Positions 21,232 through 34,382 of a stretch of 64,000 nt of DNA are shown one piece after another. Source of the DNA: Limnanthes douglasii subsp. nivea (taxonomy: Eukaryota; Streptophyta; Magnoliopsida; Brassicales; Limnanthaceae). How positions within the stretch are numbered: the first letter of the stretch is position 1; each line of letters opens with the position of its first letter. Location of the stretch: the NCBI GenBank assembly GCA_036936605.1, contig JAUPFV010000005.1, positions 186,866,958 to 186,930,957 of the forward strand, in the 5' to 3' direction. The position numbers and the translations under genes were made by a program. Below the pieces are notes generated by a model that did no database searches, was not told the origin of the DNA, and saw only the letters and a program-made list of their open reading frames with translations.

Positions 21232-22909
21232 CTTTGATTTTATAATATAATATTAATTTTCAACTAATTAACATAACCTAACATTTTGATTAAGTTTTGT
21301 TCTTAAATTGGCGGATATATTTATTTTTTTACATTGTTGAATTTTTTTAAACATATATAATTATTAATATGTTTAATAATTTTGTGTATATTTTAATTAT
21401 TTTTTGTTAGATTTTATTTATTTGTTATACTATGACTAAAATTTTCATTCATCTTCCTACAATGACTCATCTATAAAATTCACCATTTAACATTAATTTG
21501 TAAATTTGTATCGGCTATTTTTAATTATGATCGTTTTATAAAATTTATCATTCGTCTTTAATTTGTACTACTATTACACCTAAACCTCGAAACATCGTTT
21601 AAATTAATTATTAGTTAATAAAATTCTCTACGTTATTCTAAAAAAATTATATCTTTTTAAAAATCTAGATAATAATATGCGGAAGACTAATTCAATAAAT
21701 ATATTACAATTAGAGGATTTATAGTTGATTAAAATTCTATATACAGTATACAATGAATACCAATTAGAATTAAAAAGTTAATTATCTATAATTTAAATAT
21801 TTTATTGTACTTATATATCATCTTATAAAAGTATTATAATTTGCATTAATTTATGAGCTTCGTAGATTAGATATATCTTCATATCTTTTAAGAAAAATAT
21901 TTATTACCATAGGAAACAAATAATATATTGATAACCATTATATTTTTAATAGTTGTAATATTAGTTCGATGTTTCCCGCCCATCAGCTTTAGACTTGTTG
22001 GTTTTATCCGATCAGACCTTTTACACAGTAATTTGACAAAAGTGTTTTATTCATAAGTGTTGACCGTGGTGTTGTGTTTTTAAGATGTTAATCTCTATGA
22101 TTGTGATCAAAATATCTTATCAAATAAATTTTACACTATTTTATTATTCATATTTATTGCAAACAAAAATATTACATTATGTTTTTTTAATTTAATTTTT
22201 TTTGTTGTATGAAATGATTTTTTAAATAACTTTATGTTTTACTTTTTAGGTTTAATCACATAGTACTCACCGACATATTTGTTCAGTAATATTCACTATA
22301 TTGTTTTTTATAAGATTATTTTTCAAACTATAAGTATTTTTAGAACAATAAACTTACTCCTATTGAAATCCATAATTGGTTCAATTTGGAATATTCTTGG
22401 AAGTTTAACTTCGATAGATATGAGTTCATTTTCGATTATTTAAAGTTTACAAACTTATAAGAAATCCGACTTATTATCTACAATTTTAAATAAACATATG
22501 CATATTTTAGTACCTCTCTCATTGGTTTTGTATTTAAACTTAATATAGTGTATATTTTCAGTATAAGAAACTTATTTTTATAAAGACCATAGATTTGTTC
22601 ATTATGTACGTTTAAAATATATCTTCAAAATATAAGATCATATTTTGTTTGAATCAACTACAAAATATAAGTCATTCTGTACGTTTTATACAAAAATATA
22701 TTCATCGGTTGGTTTATGCACTTTAGCCAAGTTTGAATCAACTACATATAATAATTTAAAAGAAGTAAGATGAAACTGAATTTATATTGCATATTTTAAA
22801 GTTAATTCCAATAAATTGGTCAAGAATGGTCTAATGTTGATTCATGATTTTGATTTTTAACACCTTCGTTCAAATAGTTATGGTGGTACATAATTATTCT
22901 CTATTATTA
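21232..22909. other. AT-rich DNA, no gene recognised
   Basis: No supported feature. Confidence 0.6.
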
Positions 22910-24210
22910 AAAAAATGGATCTCGAAGTACTTTTCTTACGCAGACAGACTTTAGCTCATGATGTATATTTTGTGTGGATCGTGTTTGTTAGTCATATATT
23001 TTCATCTTTCTCGCAAGATTTCTAAAATAACTCTCATAGTTTAACAATTTTTATCAATTGTCAAGTAAAGATACGAAGGTTGTGGGTGCTAAGGTGGTTT
23101 GGACATTGCCGATCTTACCTTTATTGGTAGACAATCTTGAGTTTTTTTAATCTAAAAATCGTAAATCAGAGGGTTGTCCTCAAACATTTATGGTACATTG
23201 TTAGTATAACACTGATTCAATCTGGTGTGGCTAGATTATGTTTAAAAAAATAAAAAAATAATAATTTTTTCAGAACTTAAAATCTTGGTAACTTTCCCTC
23301 GTGGGCTTAGAGTAAAATTATTCGTCTTATGTCTCTGGCTTGCAAATGTATAGAGTGGTAATAAGTAATTGGAAGTATACGTTATTTTGGTTTGACACAT
23401 GGTTACTCCCGATTTATCTAGTCAAACACTATATGAAAAGTGTTATTCATGATTCGAGACTTTATGTCATACTCAAGGTTTCACATATCATTATAAATGG
23501 ACATTAGTTTTGGTTTGCTCGTATTAGGTCTAATAATTTAAGAGATCATAATTTTTTTACGGAGATTAACGCCCTTATCCTCTCACTTCATACCCCAATA
23601 TAGACAATAAGAACGTCCATTGTTAGATTGTAGAAGTTGATACATTAATTACACTATTAATGATACATATCATGTCATCGGTATGCCTACTCCCTATGTT
23701 AGTTGTGCTGTATTAGTATAACATAAATAAAATATTCATCGTGATGCTTTTAGCATATGGTTTGCCTTACATGAGAAGCTGTCTACACCAAATAAACTCG
23801 TAAGTTGGGGCTTAGACTCTCATTGCAACTTTGTCTTTCGAAATTCTAAGACCAAATTTATTAATTACATCCTATTATATCAACTCTCGAAGTATCTGAT
23901 ACGTTGGGAGCATGAAGCCTGACTTATCTCTCTTATGCCATGATTGATCTAGCTGGTCCTACGAGGCTGGCAAATGGCGCCATTCACGTCCTCACACACT
24001 TTGATGTACGTGCTTTGGGGATATTATCTACCACGTTTCGCGTGAGAAACTTAGGATTTGTTGGTTCCCCTATAACCCCTACCTCTGCGATTTCCAATCG
24101 TATGCTTATTCACCTTCAGTATAAATTCATTAGCATCAATACCGTATGGTCGGCGTAAACCACAACATTTTTTGCATAAGTAATTTTTTTTCTTCTACAG
24201 CTGTCACGCA
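22910..24210 (+). mobile_element. LINE fragment (RT C-terminus to 3' end), decayed
   Basis: Plus-strand readings follow the main LINE ORF2 in order: S-Y-A-D-R-L near 22935; G-G-L-D-I-A near 23095; V-L-K-H-L-W-Y-I-V near 23170; a Y-F-W-F-D-x-W-L-L-P-x-Y-L-V-K-H-Y stretch near 23380-23430; H-E-K-L-S-T-P-N-K-L-V-S-W-G near 23775; and a degraded Y-H-V-S-R-E-K-L-R-I-C terminus near 24035. Many stops and indels separate these. It is opposite in orientation to the copy at 3323-8900. Confidence 0.75.
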
Positions 24211-27039
24211 TTTAGGACTACAACAGTGGCTGAAGATGTTTATGATTTATATGTTTATCATTACACTGTTTTATTTGGTGTATACAAATAGATTTGATCG
24301 TTGATTATCAAATACAATGTTGTATCACTCCCCTATTTTTTTAACTACAGCTATTGATGTACACTGTTGTATCACTTCCATATTTTTGTTGGCCGCAAGT
24401 ATTTATATTCTATATGGATTGTATCATTTATCACCTTTTTAAACCGAAGTAGATGAACATTTGATAAATTTAATATAGTCTTTTATCAACTAGTATGTTT
24501 TTTTACTAGTTTCAAATCTATGCATTTTTTGATGTTAATAGGACAATATTTTATGAATTAGTGTTATTATTTAGATTTTTAATTTATATTTACTAAAAAA
24601 TAATAAAAATATATATTAATAATAAAAATAAAGCCAACCGTTTCTTAAAAATTTGGAGTTCATCTTACTTATACATATTCATATACTTATGTAGAAGAAA
24701 ATAATATCATAGTAATAATCATGCATACATGACAACATAAAAACACCTAAAAGGACAAAAGGCAGTGAAGTGTAAACGTGGAGCAACTAGAACCGTTTGT
24801 TCCAGCAGAGTGGCAGGCAGCCTCCATAAATCTCGGCCGTTGATTTCCGCTTTGTCTTTTTCACTAATAAATCCTTTTTTCCTGTTAAACCGTATATTTG
24901 TTTCCAATTAACCATATTTAATTATTTAATTAGGAAAACAAAAATATTTAATTGTGCCAATAGACTAGCGTTGCCATGATAATTTATGGATAAGATTTTA
25001 GATACCTATAAAATCTATTTTGTGAATACATTGAGGTTTATAAAAAGGGTTTGGCTAACCGGTGCCCTTTGGCATCGGTTAATGAAGAAATTAATTACTC
25101 TTTCCGAAAAGATTTTCTCGTTTAATATGCAGATTTGATTTATTTTATTTTATTTAACATAAAAACATTCCAAAATAAGTAATTAAAGCATTCCCCTTAT
25201 AAAAATAGTGTTTCGCGTGAATAAAAAATAAACCTAGCAATAGCATATTTATATAATCTAATAAAAGTTGACATCGAAATATTTTGATGGACGGCTACGA
25301 TTTGGTTGGATTTTCACTTGAGAACCTCTAGATTTTGTCAAGGTGTTCACGTTTAAAGTGTCGTAATCTTCTTTTTAAATCTCCTAGGAATATTTTATTA
25401 CTACTATGTGGTACGCAGTCGTTTTGATCATGATTGTCATTTGTCTAATCATTAGAATTAGAAGCGGACACCTACCTAATCACTGATCAAAATTACTTTA
25501 GCCGTCTGATTAAAGTGGAGTACTTTTTATTCATGGACCTTTCAAATTGAGTTGTCTCGTGATATAATACTTGTAGTTGTAGTGGTTTATCATGAATCTC
25601 GCCATTTATTTTCACTTTTTTTAGTTATTTGTTTATATGTTTACGAAATAATTTTATTATTTCAAAAGGCTTACCATTTCGTATTAATATTTCAAAATAT
25701 CGGTTAAACTTGAAATATAATTTCACGATTGAATATAGGTACTAAATAGGCTGGGTTAATCTGAAATATGAATTAATAGATTTACTACATTATTAAAATT
25801 AAACTTTATTTTTGATATTTATTTTTAATTATCAAAATCAATAATAATAATAATAAAATAATAATAATATATAATATATAATCATTCAAAAATAAATCTT
25901 ATCCAATATCCTATGAACTTTCGATAGAAGCGGTAAGGTAAATATAGTTTGAGGTATTTTTACGTAACAGCGAAGATCAAATAAAAAATATGATCGAATA
26001 ATGAAGTTGTATGAGTTAGACAAAAACGTTATAGTTTTAAGTATATGACTTTAGCTTTACGGATTTATGTTCCAGACCTTTTCTCTAAACATGGAATTAT
26101 TTGAGATTCAACCCTAGTACCGATAACCACTAGTTTTTCCATGTATTGCCTACACTTGATATAGTTTTCTAGAGATTGCATAACTTGTAGTCTTGAAGTA
26201 TAAGATTCTCGTTGAATTGGTTCTCTACCGAACCGAGCTGCTAAGCAAATTACGACGGGACACATAAGAGTATTGTTGCATTGATTTATTGTTTTGTCGT
26301 TTGAATCCTTAAGAATAATATCATATTAGAGATATTGACTTGTTGAATAATTGGAACCTTAGAAGTTTGACTATTGTTTAATTCTAAATTTATAGGAAGG
26401 AAATGTATTATCATTGACCATATTGAAGTCTTGTTAAGCCACGATAGTCCTTAATGTATTAATGACTCATGCAATCCTCAGCTTGGAAGAAGACAATGTA
26501 TTGTCAAGACTTTGTTATCCAAAACGAAGTGATAAACGCTGAAAGGACGAATTTTATTTTTATTTGCTTGTTGGGAATTATGCGCTTCTATATGTGTAAT
26601 ATTATATCTAAAATCATTCATATAGTTTATTTATTTATTTTCTTGAAGGAAACAATAACTTCTTGAAGTTTTTATGATTTCATTTTAGGATAATCTCACA
26701 TTTAGTTTTATTAGGGGTACAATGACTAGTTAAATGTTTATGACTACTTTAGAATCATCATTCACTTTATTTTTTTGTTTGTTTAAGGTGTACAAAAAAT
26801 TCTTAACTATCTAAAAATATTTCAAATCATATACTTAGATACAAAAATATACTTTATTAATGGCATATACCTCATTGAAACCTTCTCGCACCACCGGGGT
26901 AGGAAATAATGTATCTTAAAATGAAGTATATAAACAACTAAAAATAAAAAGAACTAGTGTAGTAGCTAAATGTACGTTATGCTGATAAGAAGTAAATTTT
27001 CATATGCTATATATTTCACGTTTGACCTTTACTTCTATT
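24211..27039. other. AT-rich DNA, no gene recognised
   Basis: It holds an imperfect hairpin at 25056-25081, an AAT-rich microsatellite near 25840-25885 and small frames at 24719-24907 and 26065-26265 without recognisable motifs. The 24740-24870 patch is less AT-rich ('aaatctcggccgttgatttcc'). Confidence 0.5.
25056..25081. repeat. Hairpin taaccggtgcc / ggcatcggtta
   Basis: 11-bp arms with one G-T wobble and a 4-nt loop. It could be a MITE terminus or a short hairpin. Confidence 0.5.
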
Positions 27040-28500
27040 TTTTATGTCTCTTTCAGTTTGGACCAAGCTTTCCGAGAGCTTTGTCTTTAGTGTGGAAGAA
27101 TACTCTTCTAAGCAATTTGTCTCCAAGTTCAAATCTTTAGACACAAACTTTAAAGTTGTATTTATTCCTTAGTAGTGTCTTGTAATGATATAATCTTAGG
27201 TGAGACTTTATCATTTTTTCTTCAATGACATCAAGTTCGTCTCTTTTAGCTTCGACATTCTTCCTTCATCATATATTGATATTATAAAGGAATGCATGCA
27301 AATTTATGCTAGTATTACCGCTTCCACTCTATAGACCAATTGAAATTGTGTTTCGACAATTGCAGTTCTTAAAGTGGTCATTTATGACAAAACAATTAAT
27401 TTAAGAAGTCGGGTCACTCCCCTGATGCACCTTCCAACTTTCTATTGATGATATAAATTATCGTTCTATTTTTTTACTTTCATATGACCATTTGCATATA
27501 GATGGAAGATAGGAGATAAGTTTTGTTCTATACCTCTTGTTGTGCAGAACAATAATAGACGATCATTCTAAGTTATATTCTTTTTTAAGTAGTGATGACC
27601 TTTCGTATCGCGTATCTGTAACATATATTTCTCTTTATTAAGTTGATAACTTCATCCGCTATGATTATTAATAAGGGTTTTGCTTCCACCCACTTTGAAA
27701 AATAATCCACAACCACCATTAAGTATTAACTTTCCCATGAGGTTTTTGGTAGGCGCCCTACAATACCAAAGTCCCATATGTCAAATAGAATAACCTCTGA
27801 TATGATTTCTAAGAGGGAACTTAAAGTATTATTGAGTTGAAAAAATGCTAGTAGGTGTCATAATTTTTGATAAAATTCTTTACATCTCATGATTGTGGGC
27901 CAATAATGTCATTACAACAAGATTATTCTATGTAGTGCTTTATGATCATAGTGGGAACTTCATTCTCCATCACGAGGTTATTATATAGCAAGATTTTTTT
28001 TTTCAGGTGTGAGAAACCAAAGTAAAAGTTTGGTGAGGCCATGCTTATACAATATTTTGGCCACCCATACATATCTTCTTACTCTATCTTGATACACCTA
28101 GTTTTGGCCTTGTCTTTTGAGTGTTTTCCTTCTACGAGGTACGTCTTGATAAGGGACCTCTAATATTCATATTCTTCATCTTCTTAATGCGAATGACCCA
28201 TCATAGGCCATCCATGAAAACATGTCCAAGTTCTTTAACTAAAAATTTAGTAAATTATGTCTGAGATTGGTTGGTATGTTTCAGCCAAGATGAATAAATT
28301 TGTTTTCCTCTATTTTTATGCACTTCACTTCTTCCAATGGCTTAATTAAGCGAGGGGCTTTTCTAGGATCATCCATATAATCAATGATCACCACTGACCC
28401 TATTGATTGATATATCTTAAGGGGTAGGGAGTCTGCATAACGCTCCATTGATATTCACTGATTGCTTCTTATCAAACCTACATTATCGAAGGTTTTATGG
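27040..28500 (-). pseudogene. Ty3/gypsy relic: pre-RT linker joined to integrase
   Basis: On the minus strand, 28080-28450 encodes the segment before RT (E-E-V-K-C-I-K-I-E-E-N-K-F-I-H-L-G, then L-R-H-N-L-L-N-F and D-M-F-S-W). After a gap, 27690-27040 encodes integrase and its C-terminus: an F-Q-S-G-W-K-Q-N-P-Y variant of 'DYFSKWVEAKP', E-L-D-V-I-E-E-K near 27230 and L-G-K-L-G-P-N near 27060. RT, RNase H and the integrase core are largely missing, indicating a large internal deletion in an old Tat-like copy. Confidence 0.7.
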
Positions 28501-28889
28501 TCGTGGTCGAGACATGTTTTATGGTAATAATGTTGAGAGTTTGTTGATAGATATTACGAGAGGATAAAGTTTTTCAGAGAGAGAGAGATAAATAATTAAC
28601 ATATGCATAAAATAATTTTCAAGATGATAATATGGTAGTATTTATAGGTATGAACTTGGCCAGGAATCCTTGAACTTAAATAATAATTAGCATAAATCGA
28701 ATGATTCTCAAGATGAGAATATGGTAGTATTTATAAGTAGGAACTTGACCAAGAACCCTTGAAATCAAAGTTTGAAGTGTAAAACCTTAGTCTTACACAT
28801 TTATATTCCAGACAAAAACATTAATCTCTAAACATTAAATTAAAGGGATTAGATCTCTTATATTTTATATTTTTATCAATAAATACAAT
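28501..28889. other. AT-rich DNA with a short internal repeat
   Basis: The phrases 'gataatatggtagtatttataggtatgaacttggccaggaatccttga' (from about 28625) and 'gagaatatggtagtatttataagtaggaacttgaccaagaacccttga' (from about 28715) are imperfect direct repeats about 90 bp apart. No gene seen. Confidence 0.55.
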
Positions 28890-29078
28890 TGTTACATACG
28901 ACCAAAGTCCCACATTGGTTAGACATGGGAAGTATTCAATATATATATAAGTAATAAAATTATCAATTAGTATGAGGATTTTAGAAATAGACCAAACGAA
29001 AAGCCGTGCAGGTCTTTGGGCCTAAAACAAACAATACCATATAAGGAATACAAATACTCACTTCCCATATTCACAACA
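28890..29078 (+). mobile_element. Short LTR (TRIM/LARD-like), 5' LTR
   Basis: It begins TGTTACATA and ends TTCACAACA. It carries 'agtcccacattggttagacatggg', a phrase frequent in plant Copia/TRIM LTRs. It is followed by AT and a primer-binding site. At 189 bp it is short. No matching 3' LTR was found downstream. Confidence 0.65.
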
Positions 29079-29080
29079 AT

Positions 29081-29093
29081 TGGTATCAAGAGC
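29081..29093 (+). promoter_or_regulatory. Primer-binding site for initiator Met-tRNA
   Basis: TGGTATCAAGAGC differs by one inserted A from TGGTATCAGAGC, complementary to the 3' end of plant initiator tRNA-Met. It lies 2 bp after the LTR end. Confidence 0.75.
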
Positions 29094-29149
29094 TGCAGGC
29101 CCAGATATTGTGTCGTGTGGATGAAATCCTCGAGTGTCGAACATGATAG

Positions 29150-29425
29150 ACCAACAATTCTCAAGATGAAAGAATCTTTTTTGCAACACTTTATGACTCA
29201 AGCAATGTAGTTTGATTAGAGTGAGCATATATCTCCGTTGTAAATCTCTATGGCTCAGTTGGTAAGCGATGACATAACCTGGTTAGAGTGAAAAAATGAA
29301 AGTCAATTGAGAGGAGACTAGTCATGCTCAAGATGAAAGATATCTTGTAAAGCTTTATGAATAAAATTGTATGGTCTAATTAGAGTGAGTAGATATATCT
29401 ATGGTAAAGCTCTATGGCTCATCAA
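29150..29425 (+). repeat. Direct duplication inside the TRIM-like element
   Basis: The segments at about 29160-29255 and 29329-29420 share 'caagatgaaaga', 'attagagtgag' and 'ctctatggctca' in order. The first includes 'tatggctcagttggtaagcg', which also fits a pol III A box, but no B box follows. Confidence 0.6.
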
Positions 29426-31359
29426 AAAATTTATGGTTTCATGACTTGAAGTCTCACTCCACTTAAACATCAAGCTTATTTAAGAAGAAATGTTGGAGCG
29501 GTGTTTGGTGATGAGCTGCGCTCCTGAGTTGATGTATGCATTTGGTAGCTTCCTGGCCTTGACGGTTTTCCAGATATGGAAATGGTTTTATTGTTTTCAT
29601 TGCATTCAAGCATGATTATTTGTAATGTTGGAATGTGTAATGATACATTTTTTGTTCAATTTAAAATCTCTATTTTTATCATGCATTCTACTATGCTATT
29701 AGTTAGGTCTGATACAGTCACATTTTAGTTTAAATCTTGGGTGAATTTTAGAATAATGCATAACATTAAGTGACATAAGATACGCCAATAATAACAATGA
29801 CCGTAAGCGACTTCTATTATAAAACAATTGCCTGACAACCAATAAAATTATGAAGAGAGAATGACCATCTTCTCCTTACCTTGATTGTCGATCGAACTTC
29901 CTTGAGCATCCCGTCTAGTCCATATCTTATCGACATAATAAGGTTCATTCATTCATTAGATTACCACCCACCTCAAACACAAAGAACACCATTCTTATTG
30001 GCATTGAAATAACTTGGCACACGTCCTAACAGCCAAATAATAGTAATTTCTTGCAACTCTACTGTCTATTCCTCTCTCAATAAGCCACAACTCTGATAAA
30101 ATTTATAAATTTGGAATGATTTGTACAACTTAACTTGAAATTTGAACAATTTTAAAAATATATTATAAATGAAAACAGGTATTTTGTAGAATTTCAAGAG
30201 TTTATAGGCAAGTAGATTTTATATAAAAATAAGTTGCTAGAGTAGTGAAAGATTCTAAAATATTGTTAAATAAACCAACTAGAGTTGATGACTCTCTTAT
30301 TCTATGATTAATTATAAATTCATAATTTATATAGATGTACAATGAAGTAAACTACTAGAATTACGATAAATTTCAAATTGTGTAAAAAAACAACCGCAAC
30401 TAGTGAATGAGCTAAGCAATCATTAAATATAAAAGTTAAACTTGAAAAATCAAGCAAGATTTTTGGCAATAATTTTTTTTAAAACATAATGTTGTGTGTT
30501 AATTAGTTAAACACTTATTGATATTAAGAAAAATATTTCTTCAATTCATGTAGAATGTACATTTTTTTAACATAATAACATATACACAAGAAAGGTAACC
30601 AAATAACGAAGGACATAAAAATATTTCACCATTAAGATTCATTGAATTAACCCATTGTTTGTTTGTATACACCAACACTCAATATTTGAATATTTAAACC
30701 AATATTACCAAATATGATAGCGTGGACAACTCATATTATTTTGTGGCAACCTTTCACTAGACAATGGGGAAAAACAACTAAATCAAATACCATTTTATCG
30801 ATATATTCATTTAAATTTGAGAGGCTAGAGATACAAATAAAAGGAGATATAATACTCAATTCATATTTTCTACATTAAAGAAAATATGTTTTGTCTTAAG
30901 AGCAAGAACATAAAGCCCAAGGACCGGAAGGCTATAAAACTTGACATACTTGCCCAAATTTGAAAGTTGGAGAGATGTACTAAATAAACATATCAACCTC
31001 CTTAATTAGTATTATCGGACATCTAGAAGACAATTCATCATATTAATCAACTAAATGGATAATTTTTACCATATATATTATATTTCCAACATTAGATACA
31101 CATTATCGATTTCTCAAAATAACCGATAAAACAACATGTTCTCAATGATCAACTACTTATGTAGATTTTATTATATTTTTTAGCCAAACATGGCTCAAAT
31201 ATATATCTGCAATAAATTAGTTTTTTTTTTCTATAGCTAACAAATAAAAACATAATCTAAATTATCTTACATTAATTTTCACTTTTGTTATAATAATTGA
31301 CAATTGGGAGTCAAAATTTTATGAGATTTTATAGAAGCTTAAAACAAATTATTTCTTTA
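29426..31359. other. AT-rich DNA, no gene recognised
   Basis: A purine tract at 29480-29489 followed by TGTTGGAGC could be a polypurine tract/LTR start, but the downstream sequence does not match the LTR at 28890. Nothing else seen. Confidence 0.5.
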
Positions 31360-32030
31360 CATCACAAGAATCTCAATATTATTTTAGAATTCTTTATGAT
31401 ATTGCAGAAGTTGAAAATGAGTTTTTCATACATCAGATGAATCTTAATTCTTTTATAACTCATTACAACATTCCAGAAGCTACAACTGAATTCTTATGTT
31501 GCATCATAAGCTCAAATAAAAAAATAGTCCAAAGACTATCTATTTTCTTTCATTTAGTCTATTGACTTTAAAATCACAAGGGAGGGTCTATAGACTTGAC
31601 AAAATCTAAAAATTTAGTTAATGACTTTGAAATTTATAGATTTAGTCCCTTAAATTTTCAAAATCTATAAAATCTAGTCCTTAGAATGGTTTTTTAATTG
31701 GATTTAGGGATTAAATTTATAAATTTTGCAAACTCAATAGACGAAATTTATAAATTTTGAAAGTCATGGACTAAAGTTTTAGATTTTGTCAAGTCCAGGG
31801 ACTCTCACCGGTGATTTTAAAGTCAATAAACTAAATGAAAGAAAACGGATAGTCTTTGGACTATTTTATGATTTAATCCTTGCATCATAAGTAATATTAA
31901 TATTTTTGTAGAAATATGCATGACGTTGCAAAAACTGAAACTATATTCTTCTGTTACATCATAAAAATATATTAATATTTTATTAGAATTCTTTATAAAA
32001 ATACTATGCACAAACAAAATATCCAATAAT
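31360..32030. repeat. Diverged ~71-bp tandem array, about four units
   Basis: Units start with a 'catca' phrase at 31360, 31431, 31502 and (after an insertion) 31883 and 31957. Each continues with 'aat...tattttagaattcttta' and an 'attgcagaagttgaaa'-type end. Spacing is 71, 71 and 74 bp. The third unit is split by the foldback element at 31511-31879. Confidence 0.65.
31511..31879. mobile_element. Foldback MITE with 12-bp TSD
   Basis: Long arms (over 100 bp) pair: 'aatagtccaaagactat...ctttcatttagt' near 31520-31560 with its inverse near 31830-31868. The middle repeats 'gacttgacaaaatctaaa' and its inverse. The flanks ttgcatcataag (31499-31510 and 31880-31891) are identical. 369 bp, no coding capacity; superfamily is uncertain. 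Confidence 0.8.
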
Positions 32031-34382
32031 TTATATATTTTTGTTTGTGGATCGTTGTAAAGGGCTATATTAATTTTACTTCGTGCACTATTGAGTTTGT
32101 TTTTCATGAACAACTACAACTACTTATTGCTAAATGGGGATTTGAGAAGTGATTTCTATGGAAAATAGTCCTTCTTATGATTAAGACATGGTCGGTAATA
32201 AAAGATATAATCCATATCATTTGAATCTCAACAAATTATTTTTATGCTTCTCCTATAATCAAAGTTGTTCATTGATCACTTCCCCTTAAAATTAATATGC
32301 TTAAAGTTACTTTATTGTCTCAAATCTATTTTGATTGTGGGATCTTAAAATAAAACGTTATAGAATGTGATGAATGATAAATTAAATTAGTTAATATTGT
32401 ATTGGACTCTAGTTTTCTTTTGCGAACCTCGTAGAACTTCACTTCCACTAGACATCCCCAAATGTATAATACTTCGAACATATTTTGTTATAAGTTTAAA
32501 ATTAATGTACCATTTTAATCAGGTATTTCTAAATCTATTGGTTTAAGAAATAAATTATATAAGCCTTAACTAAAAAAATGGATTATGATATTGTTTAGTG
32601 AACCACCATATTTCCTTAGTGGCAACCACCAAAGTGAGATATGACACATTTAAATTTCTACCATGGTGGTACCGTACTCTGGACTTGAAATATATGGACT
32701 TTTCAATTACTTCCAACTGTAGTGAAATAGAGACATAATAGATCTAAAATATATTTATGAACAATATGTGTTATCTTGGTCGTCCCTATATATGACGGTT
32801 TTGCATATAAATCTTTAAATTAGTTCTAAGACTTCCATTGATATGTATGAGCCTACTTTCTTGGTTTGTTTCCTCTTGGTATATTTTACATGTGTATAAA
32901 CAATCAAATTGTAAATAAGGTCTTTGAAAGCTCAGACAACTAGCTTGTGAACCTCTCACGAGAGATGTGGCTCCAATGGTCGTGACAAAATGTATACTTA
33001 TTTATCCAAAATTTAATTTTTATGGTATATATATCATCATTAAAAAAATAAAGTTATATATAATGTATATAACTTATCCATTTTGATAATCATTTATGTC
33101 TGAATCAACATTTTTTGTAAAGATGTTTTACTATCATTTAATTTTCGTAATTTAATGTATATTTTTAATGAAGAGAAATATTGATGGTTGCAGCTGAATC
33201 AGTTCATCAAGTGTCCTTATAAACTTAAAATGAAGACCAAACCATATGCGTTAAAAAAACTTTTTTAGTTGAGGTAATTCATAGACCTCTAATTATCCTT
33301 CTGAATTTATCCTAAATCTTTAAAAATATATTCAACGTTAGTGTTAAGTTTTGATTAAATTTCTTAAGATCTGAAACTTTGTGCAACTAAACTATCATTC
33401 TTACTAACTTATAGTTTGGTTCGAGAATTGTACCATATAAGCTTCTTTGGTGGTTAACACAAAATAATTTTGCCTCATATTTTTCAATTTTTATGCTAAA
33501 AATAAAACCAGGTATTTCATCAAAACTGGACCGAGATAATAAAAAACATTATTGTGAAAGGTCAATTAAAAATTAACTATGGCACATGTCCTTGTAATAG
33601 ACTTATAACTATTTTTTAACAAACTTCATCGTTTCATTGTCTATAATAAAGCACACTGTTAACAATTAAGTCTCTATCATTTTCATATTTAACGAACTTA
33701 GATAAATCTGAAACAACTAAATTACTTTAAAACATAAAAGATCTATATTTTGGCATTGCAATTTACAAGTATTTTAATTATCTCCTTAGAAATTTTGTTA
33801 TAATATGTTTTAAGAATGTCCCATAGAATATCATGAGAATTATACGAATCAACTTTATCTTTCTTACTATAGTCCTCTTATCCCCTACTTGAATTTTAGA
33901 GTAAGAGGAATATATTACACAATTACATACTATGATAAATAGCTTGTAATTCCTAATGAATAAACATATCATAATTGATTGTATATATAAATATTATTAT
34001 GATTTGGAATCTTGTTTCCAAAGAAATATAACTAAAACATAAGTTTAATACCAAAGAATAATGACATATTATAGAACATAGAATACTTAACTTAATTATC
34101 ACATAATTAACACCAATGCTATTTATTTAAAGTTCTAAGTTTAGATAAACATTTGTATAAACTGAATCATCGTAATCCTTAACAAAGGCCATCAGAAAGT
34201 GCGTTATACAAATATTTGAGAGGATAATTATTTTGAAAAATATTGTTGGTTCATGAACCTGAATACAACCATACATTCGTTTAGTTCGATTTGACTATTT
34301 TGTGACATACTTAACCAAAATCGTTCAATACCGTAGTTGAGTTGTGCATGAGTATGCAACGATTTTCTCACCCTAAAAAAAT
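32031..34382. other. AT-rich DNA, no gene recognised
   Basis: No domain, terminus or RNA gene supported. Confidence 0.6.

Noticed and set aside
24719..24907. Minus-strand 62-codon ORF in a less AT-rich patch
   Set aside because: No domain, no splice partners and no promoter evidence.
26065..26265. Minus-strand 66-codon ORF
   Set aside because: Charged but unmatched; length is easily reached by chance.
29235..29260. 'tatggctcagttggtaagcg' as a tRNA or SINE A box
   Set aside because: No B box at the right distance, and the phrase belongs to an internal direct repeat of the TRIM-like element.
29480..29510. Polypurine tract plus 3' LTR start for the TRIM-like element
   Set aside because: The sequence after aagaagaaaTGTTGGAGC does not match the LTR at 28890.
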